Assembly: GCF_003014755.1 (NCBI RefSeq)
Contig: NZ_PYAW01000005.1
Span: 242,320-306,319 of the forward strand
Length of the DNA: 64,000 nt
Origin: Chitinophaga niastensis
GTDB taxonomy: Bacteria; Bacteroidota; Bacteroidia; Chitinophagales; Chitinophagaceae
Reading direction: 5' to 3'
In this document: positions 44,280-52,355 of the stretch, one piece after another
How positions within the stretch are numbered: the first letter of the stretch is position 1
Layout: each line of letters starts with the position of its first letter
Notes under the pieces: model-generated
What the model was told of the DNA's origin: nothing
The model's database searches: none
Seen by the model: the letters and a program-made list of their open reading frames with translations, nothing else
Position numbers and translations under genes: made by a program

Positions 44280-45161
44280 ATGGAAACCATTGGATTTATT
44301 GGCACTGGTCATCTTGGCTATCCTATTGCTGCAAACCTTCTTAAGGCAGGTTATGGGGTAAAGATTTATAACCGTACCCGCGAAAAGGCGTTGCCATTGG
44401 AGCAGCTGGGAGCTGTTTTGGTAAACAGTCCGGAAGAAACAGCTGTGAAAGGAGGGATTGTACTGAGCCTGGTAGCAGACGATAAGGCTGTGGAAGCCAT
44501 TGCCACAGCTGCATTGTTGGAGGCGTTGGGGCAGGGCGGTATACATGTGTCTATGAGCACTATTTCTCCGGATACATCAAGGGCATTGGCTGCACAGCAC
44601 TTGCAACAGGGAGTACAATATGTAACGGCACCTGTATTTGCGCGACCAGAAGCGGCCGAAGCCAAAGTTGGTAATGCAGTTATCTCTGGTAATACTGCTG
44701 CTAAAGAAAGGATTAAACCCTTATTGCAGGCAGGTTTTGCTAAGCATGTTTTTGATTTGGGAGAAGATGCAGGTAGCGCAAATGTGCTGAAACTTATTGG
44801 CAACTTTATGATAGCGGGTGCTATTGAACTGATGGCAGAATCTTTTGCGCTGGCAGAGAAGAATAAGGTCGACCCACGTGTGGCGTATGAAATGTTGACG
44901 ACTATTTTATTTCCTGGTCCTATTTTCAGCAACTATGGTGCGATGATCCTCGACAGGCAATTTACGGGCAATCCTTCTTTTAGTGCAGCCCTTGGTTTGA
45001 AAGACATGGACCTGGTATTACAAACTGCCCGCAGATCTTATACACCGATGCCGCTGGCTAACCTGGTGCAATCCAGGCTTACCACACTATTGGCAAAAGA
45101 TATAAAGGATGCCGACTGGATAGCATTGGCCAGCGGAGCTTTGGAAGATGCAGGCTTATAA
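44280..45161 (+). CDS. NAD(P)-dependent beta-hydroxyacid dehydrogenase family
   Basis: Start at ATG 44280 (METIGFIGTGHLGYPIAANL), which puts the Rossmann GxGxxG at the N-terminus; an in-frame TTG at 44235 is less likely. ~293 aa. Conserved HIBADH features: HVSMSTISPDTSRALA (substrate loop), YVTAPVFARPEAAEA, catalytic Lys in VLKLIGNFMIAGAIELMAES. The PVFARPEAA variant is typical of the GLYR/succinic-semialdehyde-reductase-like and imine reductase branch. Convergent with the HxlR gene, 9 bases apart. Confidence 0.87.
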   Translation: METIGFIGTGHLGYPIAANLLKAGYGVKIYNRTREKALPLEQLGAVLVNSPEETAVKGGIVLSLVADDKAVEAIATAALLEALGQGGIHVSMSTISPDTSRALAAQHLQQGVQYVTAPVFARPEAAEAKVGNAVISGNTAAKERIKPLLQAGFAKHVFDLGEDAGSANVLKLIGNFMIAGAIELMAESFALAEKNKVDPRVAYEMLTTILFPGPIFSNYGAMILDRQFTGNPSFSAALGLKDMDLVLQTARRSYTPMPLANLVQSRLTTLLAKDIKDADWIALASGALEDAGL

Positions 45162-45170
45162 TATCAACAG

Positions 45171-45611
45171 CTATCTTGCTATGGCGAGAACAGCCGCTTT
45201 TTTAATTGGTTTGACTGCTATAGTGGTTTTTTCAGGTATTGCGGCGGCTGTTTCTTTTTTCGCTGCTTCTTTAAGATGTAATATTCCCCAATCGGAGATA
45301 TGCCTTAACATGGCTACCATTGATAACCCCAATGGAGTGAGCTCGTATTCCACACGGGGCGGCACTTCCGGGTATATAACACGTTTAACCAGGTTGTCGT
45401 TTTCCAATTCCCGTAACTGCAATACCAATACCCGTTCTGAGATGCCTTCAATAGCTTTTTTCAATTCATTATAGCGTAACTTGGTATCCTGCAGACGCCA
45501 CAGGATACTGGCCTTCCAGCGTCCACTGATTAATGACAATGTATGAGCAATTCCGCAATCAATATGCAGTTTTCTTTCGTTAAGGGCATTGGTGGAGTTC
45601 TCTTTTCGCAT
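45171..45611 (-). CDS. HxlR-family transcriptional regulator
   Basis: 146 aa. Winged helix of HxlR type: IAHTLSLISGRWKASILWRL, LRYNELKKAIEGISERVLVL, and VKRVIYPEVPPRVEYELTPL, preceded by a cysteine (DCGIAHTL) often used for redox or electrophile sensing. Alanine-rich tail. Divergent from the DoxX gene (138-base gap), its most likely target. Confidence 0.93.
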   Translation of the reverse strand: MRKENSTNALNERKLHIDCGIAHTLSLISGRWKASILWRLQDTKLRYNELKKAIEGISERVLVLQLRELENDNLVKRVIYPEVPPRVEYELTPLGLSMVAMLRHISDWGILHLKEAAKKETAAAIPEKTTIAVKPIKKAAVLAIAR

Positions 45612-45749
45612 ACTGTCATTTTTATCTTTCCATCATAAAGATAAGCAATTGACACACTATTATATAGGATAGCGCTTTCCTTAAGGTAACTCTGGTGCCG
45701 GACAACATAAATGGCCTTAGGTTTGTTGTATTACAAAAAACTATTAACC

Positions 45750-46139
45750 ATGAAAATTCTTGCACTATTGGGTAGAATACTCTTCTCCCTCATTTTCATT
45801 TTTTCCGGACTTAACCATATAACAGGTGCTGGCGCTGATTACGCAGCTAAAGCAGGTGTGCCTGCTGCTGGCTTTTTGGTGCCCTTCGCGGGCTTGCTGG
45901 CGTTGGTCGGCGGCCTGAGTGTTTTGCTGGGCTATAAAGTGAAATATGGGGCCTGGCTGATCGTTATTTTTCTGATACCGGTTTCGATAGCGATGCATAA
46001 CTTCTGGGCAATGAAAGATCCTATGGTAGCCCAAATGCAGATGGCGATGTTTATGAAGAACGTTTCTATCCTCGGCGGCGCTTTATTGCTCGCTTATTTT
46101 GGAGCAGGACCTTATAGTATAGATAACGGTAAAGGATAA
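45750..46139 (+). CDS. DoxX-family membrane protein
   Basis: Start at ATG 45750 (MKILALLGRILFSLIFIFSG); an in-frame ATG at 45711 lies in the regulatory gap. ~129 aa with four membrane helices and the DoxX pattern GRILFSLIFIFSGLNHI, KAGVPAAGFLVPFAGLLALV, HNFWAMKDP. DoxX-like proteins are linked to thiosulfate:quinone oxidation or thiol stress. Likely HxlR-controlled. Confidence 0.9.
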   Translation: MKILALLGRILFSLIFIFSGLNHITGAGADYAAKAGVPAAGFLVPFAGLLALVGGLSVLLGYKVKYGAWLIVIFLIPVSIAMHNFWAMKDPMVAQMQMAMFMKNVSILGGALLLAYFGAGPYSIDNGKG

Positions 46140-46169
46140 CTTTTTTCGGAAAGCTACCAGGAAAAGAAT

Positions 46170-46253
46170 TACGAATATCGAATATCAAATGACGGATATA
46201 CGCGAATGCCGCCCGGATCCGCCATTTGCTACTCCCTATTCGTAGTTTTTTTT
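46170..46253 (+). terminator. Large hairpin with T tract after DoxX
   Basis: TACGAATA (46170-46177) pairs with TATTCGTA (46237-46244); an inner AATGxCGGA / TCCGxCATT stem lies within. A run of nine T follows. Large for a terminator, but well placed 30 bases after the DoxX stop. Confidence 0.55.
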
Positions 46254-46289
46254 TATTTTTCAGCTTTATTAACCGAATGTGAGTTGTTT

Positions 46290-46541
46290 ATGCATAAAAA
46301 CCTGTTGCCCTTTTATTGGTTGCTTGGCCTGATAATAGCTTGTGATGCCCCCGTTGTAGTAGATAAGGCCAATATCACTCATATAGAAAAAATAGAGCGG
46401 GAAACAGACGTACTCCCCCAAACACTGAAAAAAGAAGGGAGTGACAATGCCTTAACCGGGAATAGGGTAGAGGAAAAAATAGTGCTCAGTATTTTAAGTT
46501 TTAATGGGAGCCCGATTACTAAATATTTTTTATACCGATGA
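46290..46541 (+). CDS. Small lipoprotein, unknown
   Basis: Start at ATG 46290: MHKNLLPFYWLLGLIIACDA is a lipoprotein signal with Cys at 18. ~83 aa; the in-frame ATG at 46206 would spoil the signal. The mature part is charged and unrecognised. It overlaps the next gene by four bases (ATGA), so both are probably co-translated, and both are AT-rich relative to neighbours. Confidence 0.65.
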   Translation: MHKNLLPFYWLLGLIIACDAPVVVDKANITHIEKIERETDVLPQTLKKEGSDNALTGNRVEEKIVLSILSFNGSPITKYFLYR

Positions 46542-48393
46542 TAGCAAAACGTTTGACCATAGCAGCATTGCTCCTTATAGGTTTTAATGCCTGCACTCCT
46601 AAAAAACCTTCTGCTAAAATGCTTGAATTCTTAGCAGCATTTGATGGCAAAACAATGGCAGAGGCCAGGGAAATTCTCAGCAACCATGATCAGGAGATAG
46701 CTCATTACATTGATTTTCTGAAAGCTTTTAAAGAGGAAGCACCTAAAAGCTATAAAGCTGATGAAGAGAAATTTGATGAACCCTATACTTTACCATCGCC
46801 GGAATCAGTAAAAGCAAAATATACCGCATATTTTGCAGCAATAGGCTTTAAACAGCAGGTGGTGTATCCTAATTTCTTAGTTGTCGTGGAGGATACCAGG
46901 AGAAGAAGTGATGGATTAGGCGATTTGGAAGTGCCAGGATTTGAAACAGAAAAGATATTCTTTCACGATGGTAGTAGTGACAATAAAAAGTATTTGCTGG
47001 ATGGTGCCACTAAAATAGTGGCTATTAAAACAGCCGACAGCATTTTAACCAATGTAAACTATAGTTATACCACCAAAATGGTGAAAGTAACCCTGGATAA
47101 AAGTAACAGGAGCCAAACTTATAAAGGTGCTGAAATAAAGATTGTTAAGCTGGATGATAACCGGGTAAAGTTAATGATGCGTGATAGTGCTTACCAAAAC
47201 TATCTGTATGTAGAGGCATTAAATAAAGATGGTAAACCACTTGACTATAGCAGCAGAACCAGTAGCGCTATGGAATCAGCAGATTTTAAAGAGATATTAA
47301 ATGATTACAGTAAAGCCTTGAAAAATTTAATCAAACAATTTGATAAAGGCGTGTATAAAGACATTGCATCGCTGAAAAAGGCCATTGCTGCCCAGATATC
47401 TGATAAGTCCCCTTTTGACGACACTACATCCGGATTTACGGAAAACTATTATCACGGTAATATAGACAAGGTGAACGTTTATTTATCCGATGGCCGTAAT
47501 AAAATAAAACAGCAAACGGTGCTTCAAAATATCGAACCCAATTACACTGGTTATACGTTGACGCAGGATGAAAAAACAAGTGCTTTGGACTTAAAGATAT
47601 CACAGGTAAATACGTAATACCTGCTACCTATAAGGATTTAGAGCAAATAAGCCCTTTCTTTTTTTTCAGTAATAATAATGAAGGCTACGAGTTTTATCGA
47701 CTGGATACCGCCGCTAAAAAGCTGGAGAAAATGAACTACATGGTGTTGCCGTTTAATAATAACCTAGTTACAGTGCAGAACGGTAAAGAAGGAAAGCAAG
47801 GAGTAATGGATGCCAGCGGTAAATTGATCATCCCCATGGAATTTGACGGTGTCAGGTATGATAAAAACGTACACCTGATCCTCGCCTTTAAAACAGGCAA
47901 CGATGAAGCAATACAGGGTTTAACATCTTTCTTTGATATCAATGGTCATCTGATCATGCCTGCGCAATATTATGTATTTGATGAGTTTACTGATGGACTG
48001 CTGTTGGTAAAGGACAAGGCCCATAAAAATTATTTCATCGATAGCAAAGGCAAAGTGGTGATTGATGCATCCCAATACTATGATGTTAAGAATTTTTCTG
48101 ACGGGTTAGCCTTGGTAGGAAATAAAGAACGTAAGTATGGCTTCATCAATAATAAAGGTGTTTTAGTTATTCCCTTTATTTATAACACAGCTTATCCTTT
48201 TAATTTAGGTATCACTATGGTGTGCAGGGACAATGGAAATAATACTGAATCAGCACTGATTAACACCCAAAATGCAGTGGTGGTGCCATTTAAGGAATCT
48301 CACGCATACTCAGAAAGAGGGGAGGGTATAGAAAAGATCTGGACCATGCAGGGAAAAGATTATGATGCGTGGGGGAAACCAAAATTAAAGTGA
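46538..48393 (+). pseudogene. WG-repeat lipoprotein, frameshifted
   Basis: Two frames form one protein. 46538-47617 encodes a lipoprotein signal (TIAALLLIGFNACTPKK) and a ~340-residue unrecognised region; from 47572 a second frame, open to 48393, encodes WG-type repeats without any start or signal: FGLKDITGKYVIPATYKDLE, QGVMDASGKLIIPMEFDGV, NYFIDSKGKVVIDASQYYDV, KYGFINNKGVLVIPFIYNTA. The frames overlap at A6 (47571-47576); one more A gives the natural junction TQDEKNKCFGLKDITG. Either a recent one-base deletion or a sequencing error. WG-repeat proteins are surface or periplasmic beta-rich proteins of unknown role. Confidence 0.8.
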
Positions 48394-48394
48394 A

Positions 48395-48606
48395 GATTTT
48401 GCGGATATTGTCTTACCCAGGATTAAGCTGATTATACTGATTACCCTGATTCTTTTTTAGGATTTTGAAAGATTCAAAAAGATTATCGAAGATCGGAGCG
48501 GACATTATTCGCTTTAATCTTCGATAATCTTTTTATAATCAGGGTAAAAATCAGGGTAATCAGTATAATCAGCTTAATCCTGGGTAAGACAATACCCGCT
48601 AAAATC
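48395..48606. repeat. Palindromic element, family A copy 4
   Basis: Starts one base after the stop at 48393 and ends inside the stop codon of the SPFH gene (48605-48607). Outer arms GATTTTGCGGATATTGTCTT / AAGACAATACCCGCTAAAAT, then ACCCAGGATTAAGCTGATTA, TACTGATTACCCTGATT, and inner AAAAAGATTATCGAAGATCG. The outermost module (AGCGGRTATTGTCT) is the same as the outer module of family B, linking the two families. Confidence 0.92.
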
Positions 48607-50527
48607 ACTGCCCTTCCTGCGGTTTCTTATCTGCTTCATTTTTCTTCGCCACCTCTTCCAGCAGTTTCAGTCCCAATAACCCGCTGATAGGGCCGTTGGC
48701 GCCGTCGCCACCACTGATGAGTACATCCGGCATGATGCGTATGTGTTGTGCACCTATGGCTTCCATTACTTTCAGTTGTGTGAAGTTGTTACCACCCATG
48801 GCTTCCACAGCGAGTTTGTAAGATTCTGCACTGGATTGACCAATAGCCAGGATCTTTTCTGCTTCTGCTCTACCGGTGATAGCAATTTTTTCTGCATCTG
48901 CTTTTGCAATCCATTCGGTACGTTCCGCCTCTGCTTTTGCGAGGAGCCTTACTTTTTCTGCTTCACCACCTGCCAGTAATTTCATACGATCACTTTCTGC
49001 ATTGGCCTGTAAACGTACGCTGTTAGCATCACCTGTGGCTTTCTTTACAGAAGCATCAGCATGTCTTTCGGCAATCCATACACCCTGATCGGCTTTCACT
49101 ATTTCTTTCTGCATTTCTGCAATGGCGGTTTCTTTTTCGAGTGACTGACGTGTTTCCTGCGCCAGTCTTTCCGTATCGTAAGTGATTTTCTGTTCTTCTG
49201 CAATCTTACGGTCGGTCAGTGTTTTCATCAGTGTTTCCGGTGGTACGATATCCCCGATCAGGGTATCTACACCAATTACATTGTACTGATCAAGTACCTG
49301 TCCGATATGTTCTTTTGCAGATGATTGTCTTTCTTTACGACTGGTCAGGAAGCTGATCACATCAGAGCCCTGGGCTGAGTTACGGAAGTAGTTACCGATA
49401 GTCGGTTCCAATACCTGTGTTACCAGGTTGATCATGTTACCGAAGCGGGCTATTACTTTAGGCGCCTCGTTGGTAGGGATATGAATGATCTGTGCCACGT
49501 CGAGGTTAAAGGTAAAACCATCGCGGCTTCTCACGGTAATAGTAGAGAGGTTTTTATCCAGCTGGTGCGCTTCACTTCTGGCAGAGGCCCAGTTGAGTAC
49601 GAGGTTGGTAGTGGGTACCAGCTCTACTTTCATGATGTAGGGATTCACCGGGTATTTACCCGGACCTAACGGTTCCGACCACACGCCTTTGGTGCCTTTG
49701 GCTACGATGTTGCCATGTTTAAATTCTGCACCACTGATGTCTACTCCATCGCTGCCCACAAAGGAGATGACTACGCCTACGTGACCAATGGCGATTTCCG
49801 TCATCTTTACCATTTCCAGTTTAGCAAACCAGGGGTTTACAAAGTAAGAACCTGCGAGGATCACCTGTTCCTGTAATCCTTTGTAGCCGCCTTTTTCCAG
49901 GAAGGCATCCACATCCTGGAAGTTGTTGTGTGCTGCAATGGTTTTACCTGCAATGGAGCCTGTTTCGATGGCTTGTCCTTCCAGTGTAGTAACAATGCCT
50001 ACCGCATTATCAGGGATCGATAACATATCTGTCATTTCCACCTCAAACAGAAAGGTGTTGATACGATAAGAACCGGGTGTGATGATAGCTGTTTGCCTGC
50101 CTTTGCGGCCACCATTTTGCAGGAATGCAACAGCATCCTGGAAAGAATCGCAGGGTACCTTACGCGCCAGGATGGAGCCGGTTTCCAGCTCTGCGCCATC
50201 TTTTGCCAGTACGAGTCCCAGTTTACCGGTAGGGATAATAGTAAAGGGTTGAAATGTAACGCTGTATTGCCACATCCATTTGGCGAAATATACACCGGGC
50301 GCCAGTGTTTGCGCCTGGAAACCCGCTTCGCCGCCGGTGGCCAGGATGCGCCCTTCGGGGAGTTCCTGTTTGCCGAAGAGTACAAATTTTTTGGTAACAA
50401 GACCAATACGGTCTTCCGGTACTATGACTACGCCAAAGCATATACGTAGAATTACTTTGTACAGAAGAAGGCATAGCAAGGGGATGCCAATGAGCAAAGC
50501 CCATTTAAGAACAATTGAATTTTCCAT
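48605..50527 (-). CDS. Large SPFH/band-7 (flotillin-like) protein with four tandem modules
   Basis: 640 aa, longer than typical flotillins. One N-terminal membrane segment (WALLIGIPLLCLLLYKVIL). Residues ~35-310 hold four related ~68-residue modules with the pattern G-V/I-V...G...G-I-A...GG-x-x-G-x-Q...PG-x-Y-x-x-N, e.g. GLVLAKDGAELETGSILARK and GIVTTLEGQAIETGSIAGKT. The SPFH core follows (LSTITVRSRDGFTFNLDVAQ; GDIVPPETLMKTLTDRKIAE), then an Ala/Glu-rich coiled coil (~450-590). Likely an oligomeric membrane scaffold. Stands alone; not next to an NfeD protease gene here. Confidence 0.87.
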   Translation of the reverse strand: MENSIVLKWALLIGIPLLCLLLYKVILRICFGVVIVPEDRIGLVTKKFVLFGKQELPEGRILATGGEAGFQAQTLAPGVYFAKWMWQYSVTFQPFTIIPTGKLGLVLAKDGAELETGSILARKVPCDSFQDAVAFLQNGGRKGRQTAIITPGSYRINTFLFEVEMTDMLSIPDNAVGIVTTLEGQAIETGSIAGKTIAAHNNFQDVDAFLEKGGYKGLQEQVILAGSYFVNPWFAKLEMVKMTEIAIGHVGVVISFVGSDGVDISGAEFKHGNIVAKGTKGVWSEPLGPGKYPVNPYIMKVELVPTTNLVLNWASARSEAHQLDKNLSTITVRSRDGFTFNLDVAQIIHIPTNEAPKVIARFGNMINLVTQVLEPTIGNYFRNSAQGSDVISFLTSRKERQSSAKEHIGQVLDQYNVIGVDTLIGDIVPPETLMKTLTDRKIAEEQKITYDTERLAQETRQSLEKETAIAEMQKEIVKADQGVWIAERHADASVKKATGDANSVRLQANAESDRMKLLAGGEAEKVRLLAKAEAERTEWIAKADAEKIAITGRAEAEKILAIGQSSAESYKLAVEAMGGNNFTQLKVMEAIGAQHIRIMPDVLISGGDGANGPISGLLGLKLLEEVAKKNEADKKPQEGQ

Positions 50528-50955
50528 GTTGGGTTGAATTTACATTAGTTGTTTAGGTTAGATACCGGACAATACTGCGTATAACATCGCTGCTGACGGA
50601 CAGGTCAGTTCAGGGGTAAAATGTGGCAATACTATTCAGGAAAATGGGGGAGAAGTATTATAATTAGTAGCAATAAAAGCTGTAAGGTTGTTGCCGGAGC
50701 AATTGTCAGATTCCATTTGAAAAATGAATTACGATGTAAAAGTGATGATTATTTTTCATCTGTCAAAATAATTGTGAAGAGATATTTTTCTCCGAAAACA
50801 GGTGCTGGCTTTTAATTTTTAGAAAAAGAGCCTATATTGAGTGTCAATTTACCTTTTTTACTCTGCTAAAACGATTTTTCTGAGGAATAATCAACCAAAT
50901 AATTTTTATATTTGTAGAGCTTAAACGATTTAGCAACATTCTATCTTGAATTTTT
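50528..50955. promoter_or_regulatory. Divergent intergenic region, SPFH / ROK
   Basis: 428 bases without a gene. TATATTTG at 50907-50914 fits the -7 consensus for the ROK gene. Two copies of a TAAAACGATTTTT / TTAAACGATTTAG motif lie at ~50863-50876 and ~50920-50933, bracketing it; they may be binding sites for a regulator. The rest is AT-rich with no other structure noticed. Confidence 0.5.
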
Positions 50956-51834
50956 ATGAAAAGTTCCACGGCATTAGGAATTGATATTGGCGGCTCACAT
51001 ATCACAGCGGCATTGGTAAATCTGGGAACAAGGACTATAATAGCAGGTTCATGGAACCGTACCCGCATTAACTCTCAGGGCGAAGCAACAGCCATTATTG
51101 ATGCCTGGGCAGCTGTTATCAGCAGCGTATTTGCTACCGCTCCGGCGGGCATCAAACATATTGGTATTGGTATGCCGGGCCCTTTTAATTATGAAGAAGG
51201 GATCAGCCTGATGAAGGATCAGCATAAATACGATGCGCTGTATAACCTGAATGTGAAAACCTTACTGGCGGCCAAACTGGGCATTGAACCGGAACAGATT
51301 CGCTTTATCAATGACGCGGGCTGCTTTTTACAGGGCGAAGTATTCAGTGGCGCAGGACGAAATTATGGGCGCGTTATTGGACTTACGCTGGGAACCGGCC
51401 TTGGCTCTGCTTCCTATCATGATGGAGTAGCCCACGATGCCAACCGCTGGTGTGCTCCCTTCAAAGACGGCATCGCAGAAGATTACCTGTCTACCCGCTG
51501 GTTTGTAAATCGCTACCACGAACTAAGCGGCGAAGCTATCCCGGATGTAAAAGCATTAACAGAACGTATATCCGTTGACGATAGGATACAACAAATATTT
51601 AATGAATTTGCCATCAACCTGGCAGCTTTCCTGACAGACTTTGTACATGCAGAAAGACCGGAAGCCATTGTAATTGGCGGCAACATCGCCAACGCATCTG
51701 AACTCTTTTTCCCACTGCTGAAAACAACACTGGAGCAACAACATATTCAAATTCCCATTTTCACCGCCACCCTCGGCGAAACGGCAGCCATTATCGGTGC
51801 TGCGAGTTTATGGCACTCGTTGCAGGAGGTGTAG
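50956..51834 (+). CDS. ROK-family sugar kinase-like protein
   Basis: 292 aa. Phosphate-1 motif GIDIGGSHITAALV, catalytic-Asp region RFINDAGCFLQGE, phosphate-2 GLTLGTGLGSA and adenosine motif IVIGGNIANASELF. No N-terminal helix-turn-helix, so an enzyme rather than an XylR/NagC repressor. The ROK zinc-binding CxCGxxGCxE motif is absent (NRWCAPFKDGIAEDYLSTRW occupies its place). Probably phosphorylates a hexose or amino sugar. Its stop is two bases before a composite repeat. Confidence 0.87.
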   Translation: MKSSTALGIDIGGSHITAALVNLGTRTIIAGSWNRTRINSQGEATAIIDAWAAVISSVFATAPAGIKHIGIGMPGPFNYEEGISLMKDQHKYDALYNLNVKTLLAAKLGIEPEQIRFINDAGCFLQGEVFSGAGRNYGRVIGLTLGTGLGSASYHDGVAHDANRWCAPFKDGIAEDYLSTRWFVNRYHELSGEAIPDVKALTERISVDDRIQQIFNEFAINLAAFLTDFVHAERPEAIVIGGNIANASELFFPLLKTTLEQQHIQIPIFTATLGETAAIIGAASLWHSLQEV

Positions 51835-51836
51835 AT

Positions 51837-52118
51837 TATCTTTCTCAGGATTAGGCTGATTATGCTGATTATCCTGATTTTATTTTTTTGATTATAAAAA
51901 GATTAGCGAAGATCAGAGCGGGTATTGTCTGAACTATGATTTTTATGATTAGTATGATTATCCTGATGAGCGAAGATAATCGCGTATATCTTCAAGATAA
52001 GCAATATAACACCCATCATGGTAATCCATTCAATCCTAAAAATCCTGGTTCAGACAATACCCGCTCTGATCTTCGCTAATCAGGATTATCATACTAATCA
52101 TAAAAATCACAGTTCAGA
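51837..52118. repeat. Composite repeat: half of family A joined to family B copy 2 (inverted)
   Basis: 51837-51920 is a left half of family A (TTTCTCAGGATTAGGCTGAT, GATTAGCGAAGATCAGAGCG) with no matching right arm. From ~51905 to 52118 the minus strand matches family B copy 1 (26391-26612), including the ~75-base asymmetric core. Two alternative pairings exist: 51901-51934 with 52048-52081 (34 bp, perfect) or 51931-51977 with 52069-52115, which compete for the same bases. The remaining 237 bases to the next gene hold nothing recognisable. Confidence 0.88.
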
Positions 52119-52355
52119 CTCTCCCCTGACATTTTCCCACAAGAACTATTCTTTTTCAAATTCAATTGTAACGGCCCGCAATCCCCATATTTCTGAAGCC
52201 ATTTACCGCTTATCAATAATGTAGAGGTGTGCTTGCATATCACGATGTTAGATTATATCTTACCAGTCCGACGACCAGGATCTAATAAGACAGTGAATAT
52301 ATTATTATACAGTGAACTAACGTCTATCTATACACGCATTCAATTAAACTAGAAT

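Noticed and set aside
48605..50527. SPFH gene as part of the RNA-repair-like locus at the left edge
   Set aside because: Slipin/band-7 genes do occur in some RNA-repair operons, but this one is 45 kb away and stands alone.
26391..52118. Repeats as insertion sequences
   Set aside because: None contains an open frame long enough for a transposase, and no target-site duplication could be fixed by eye.
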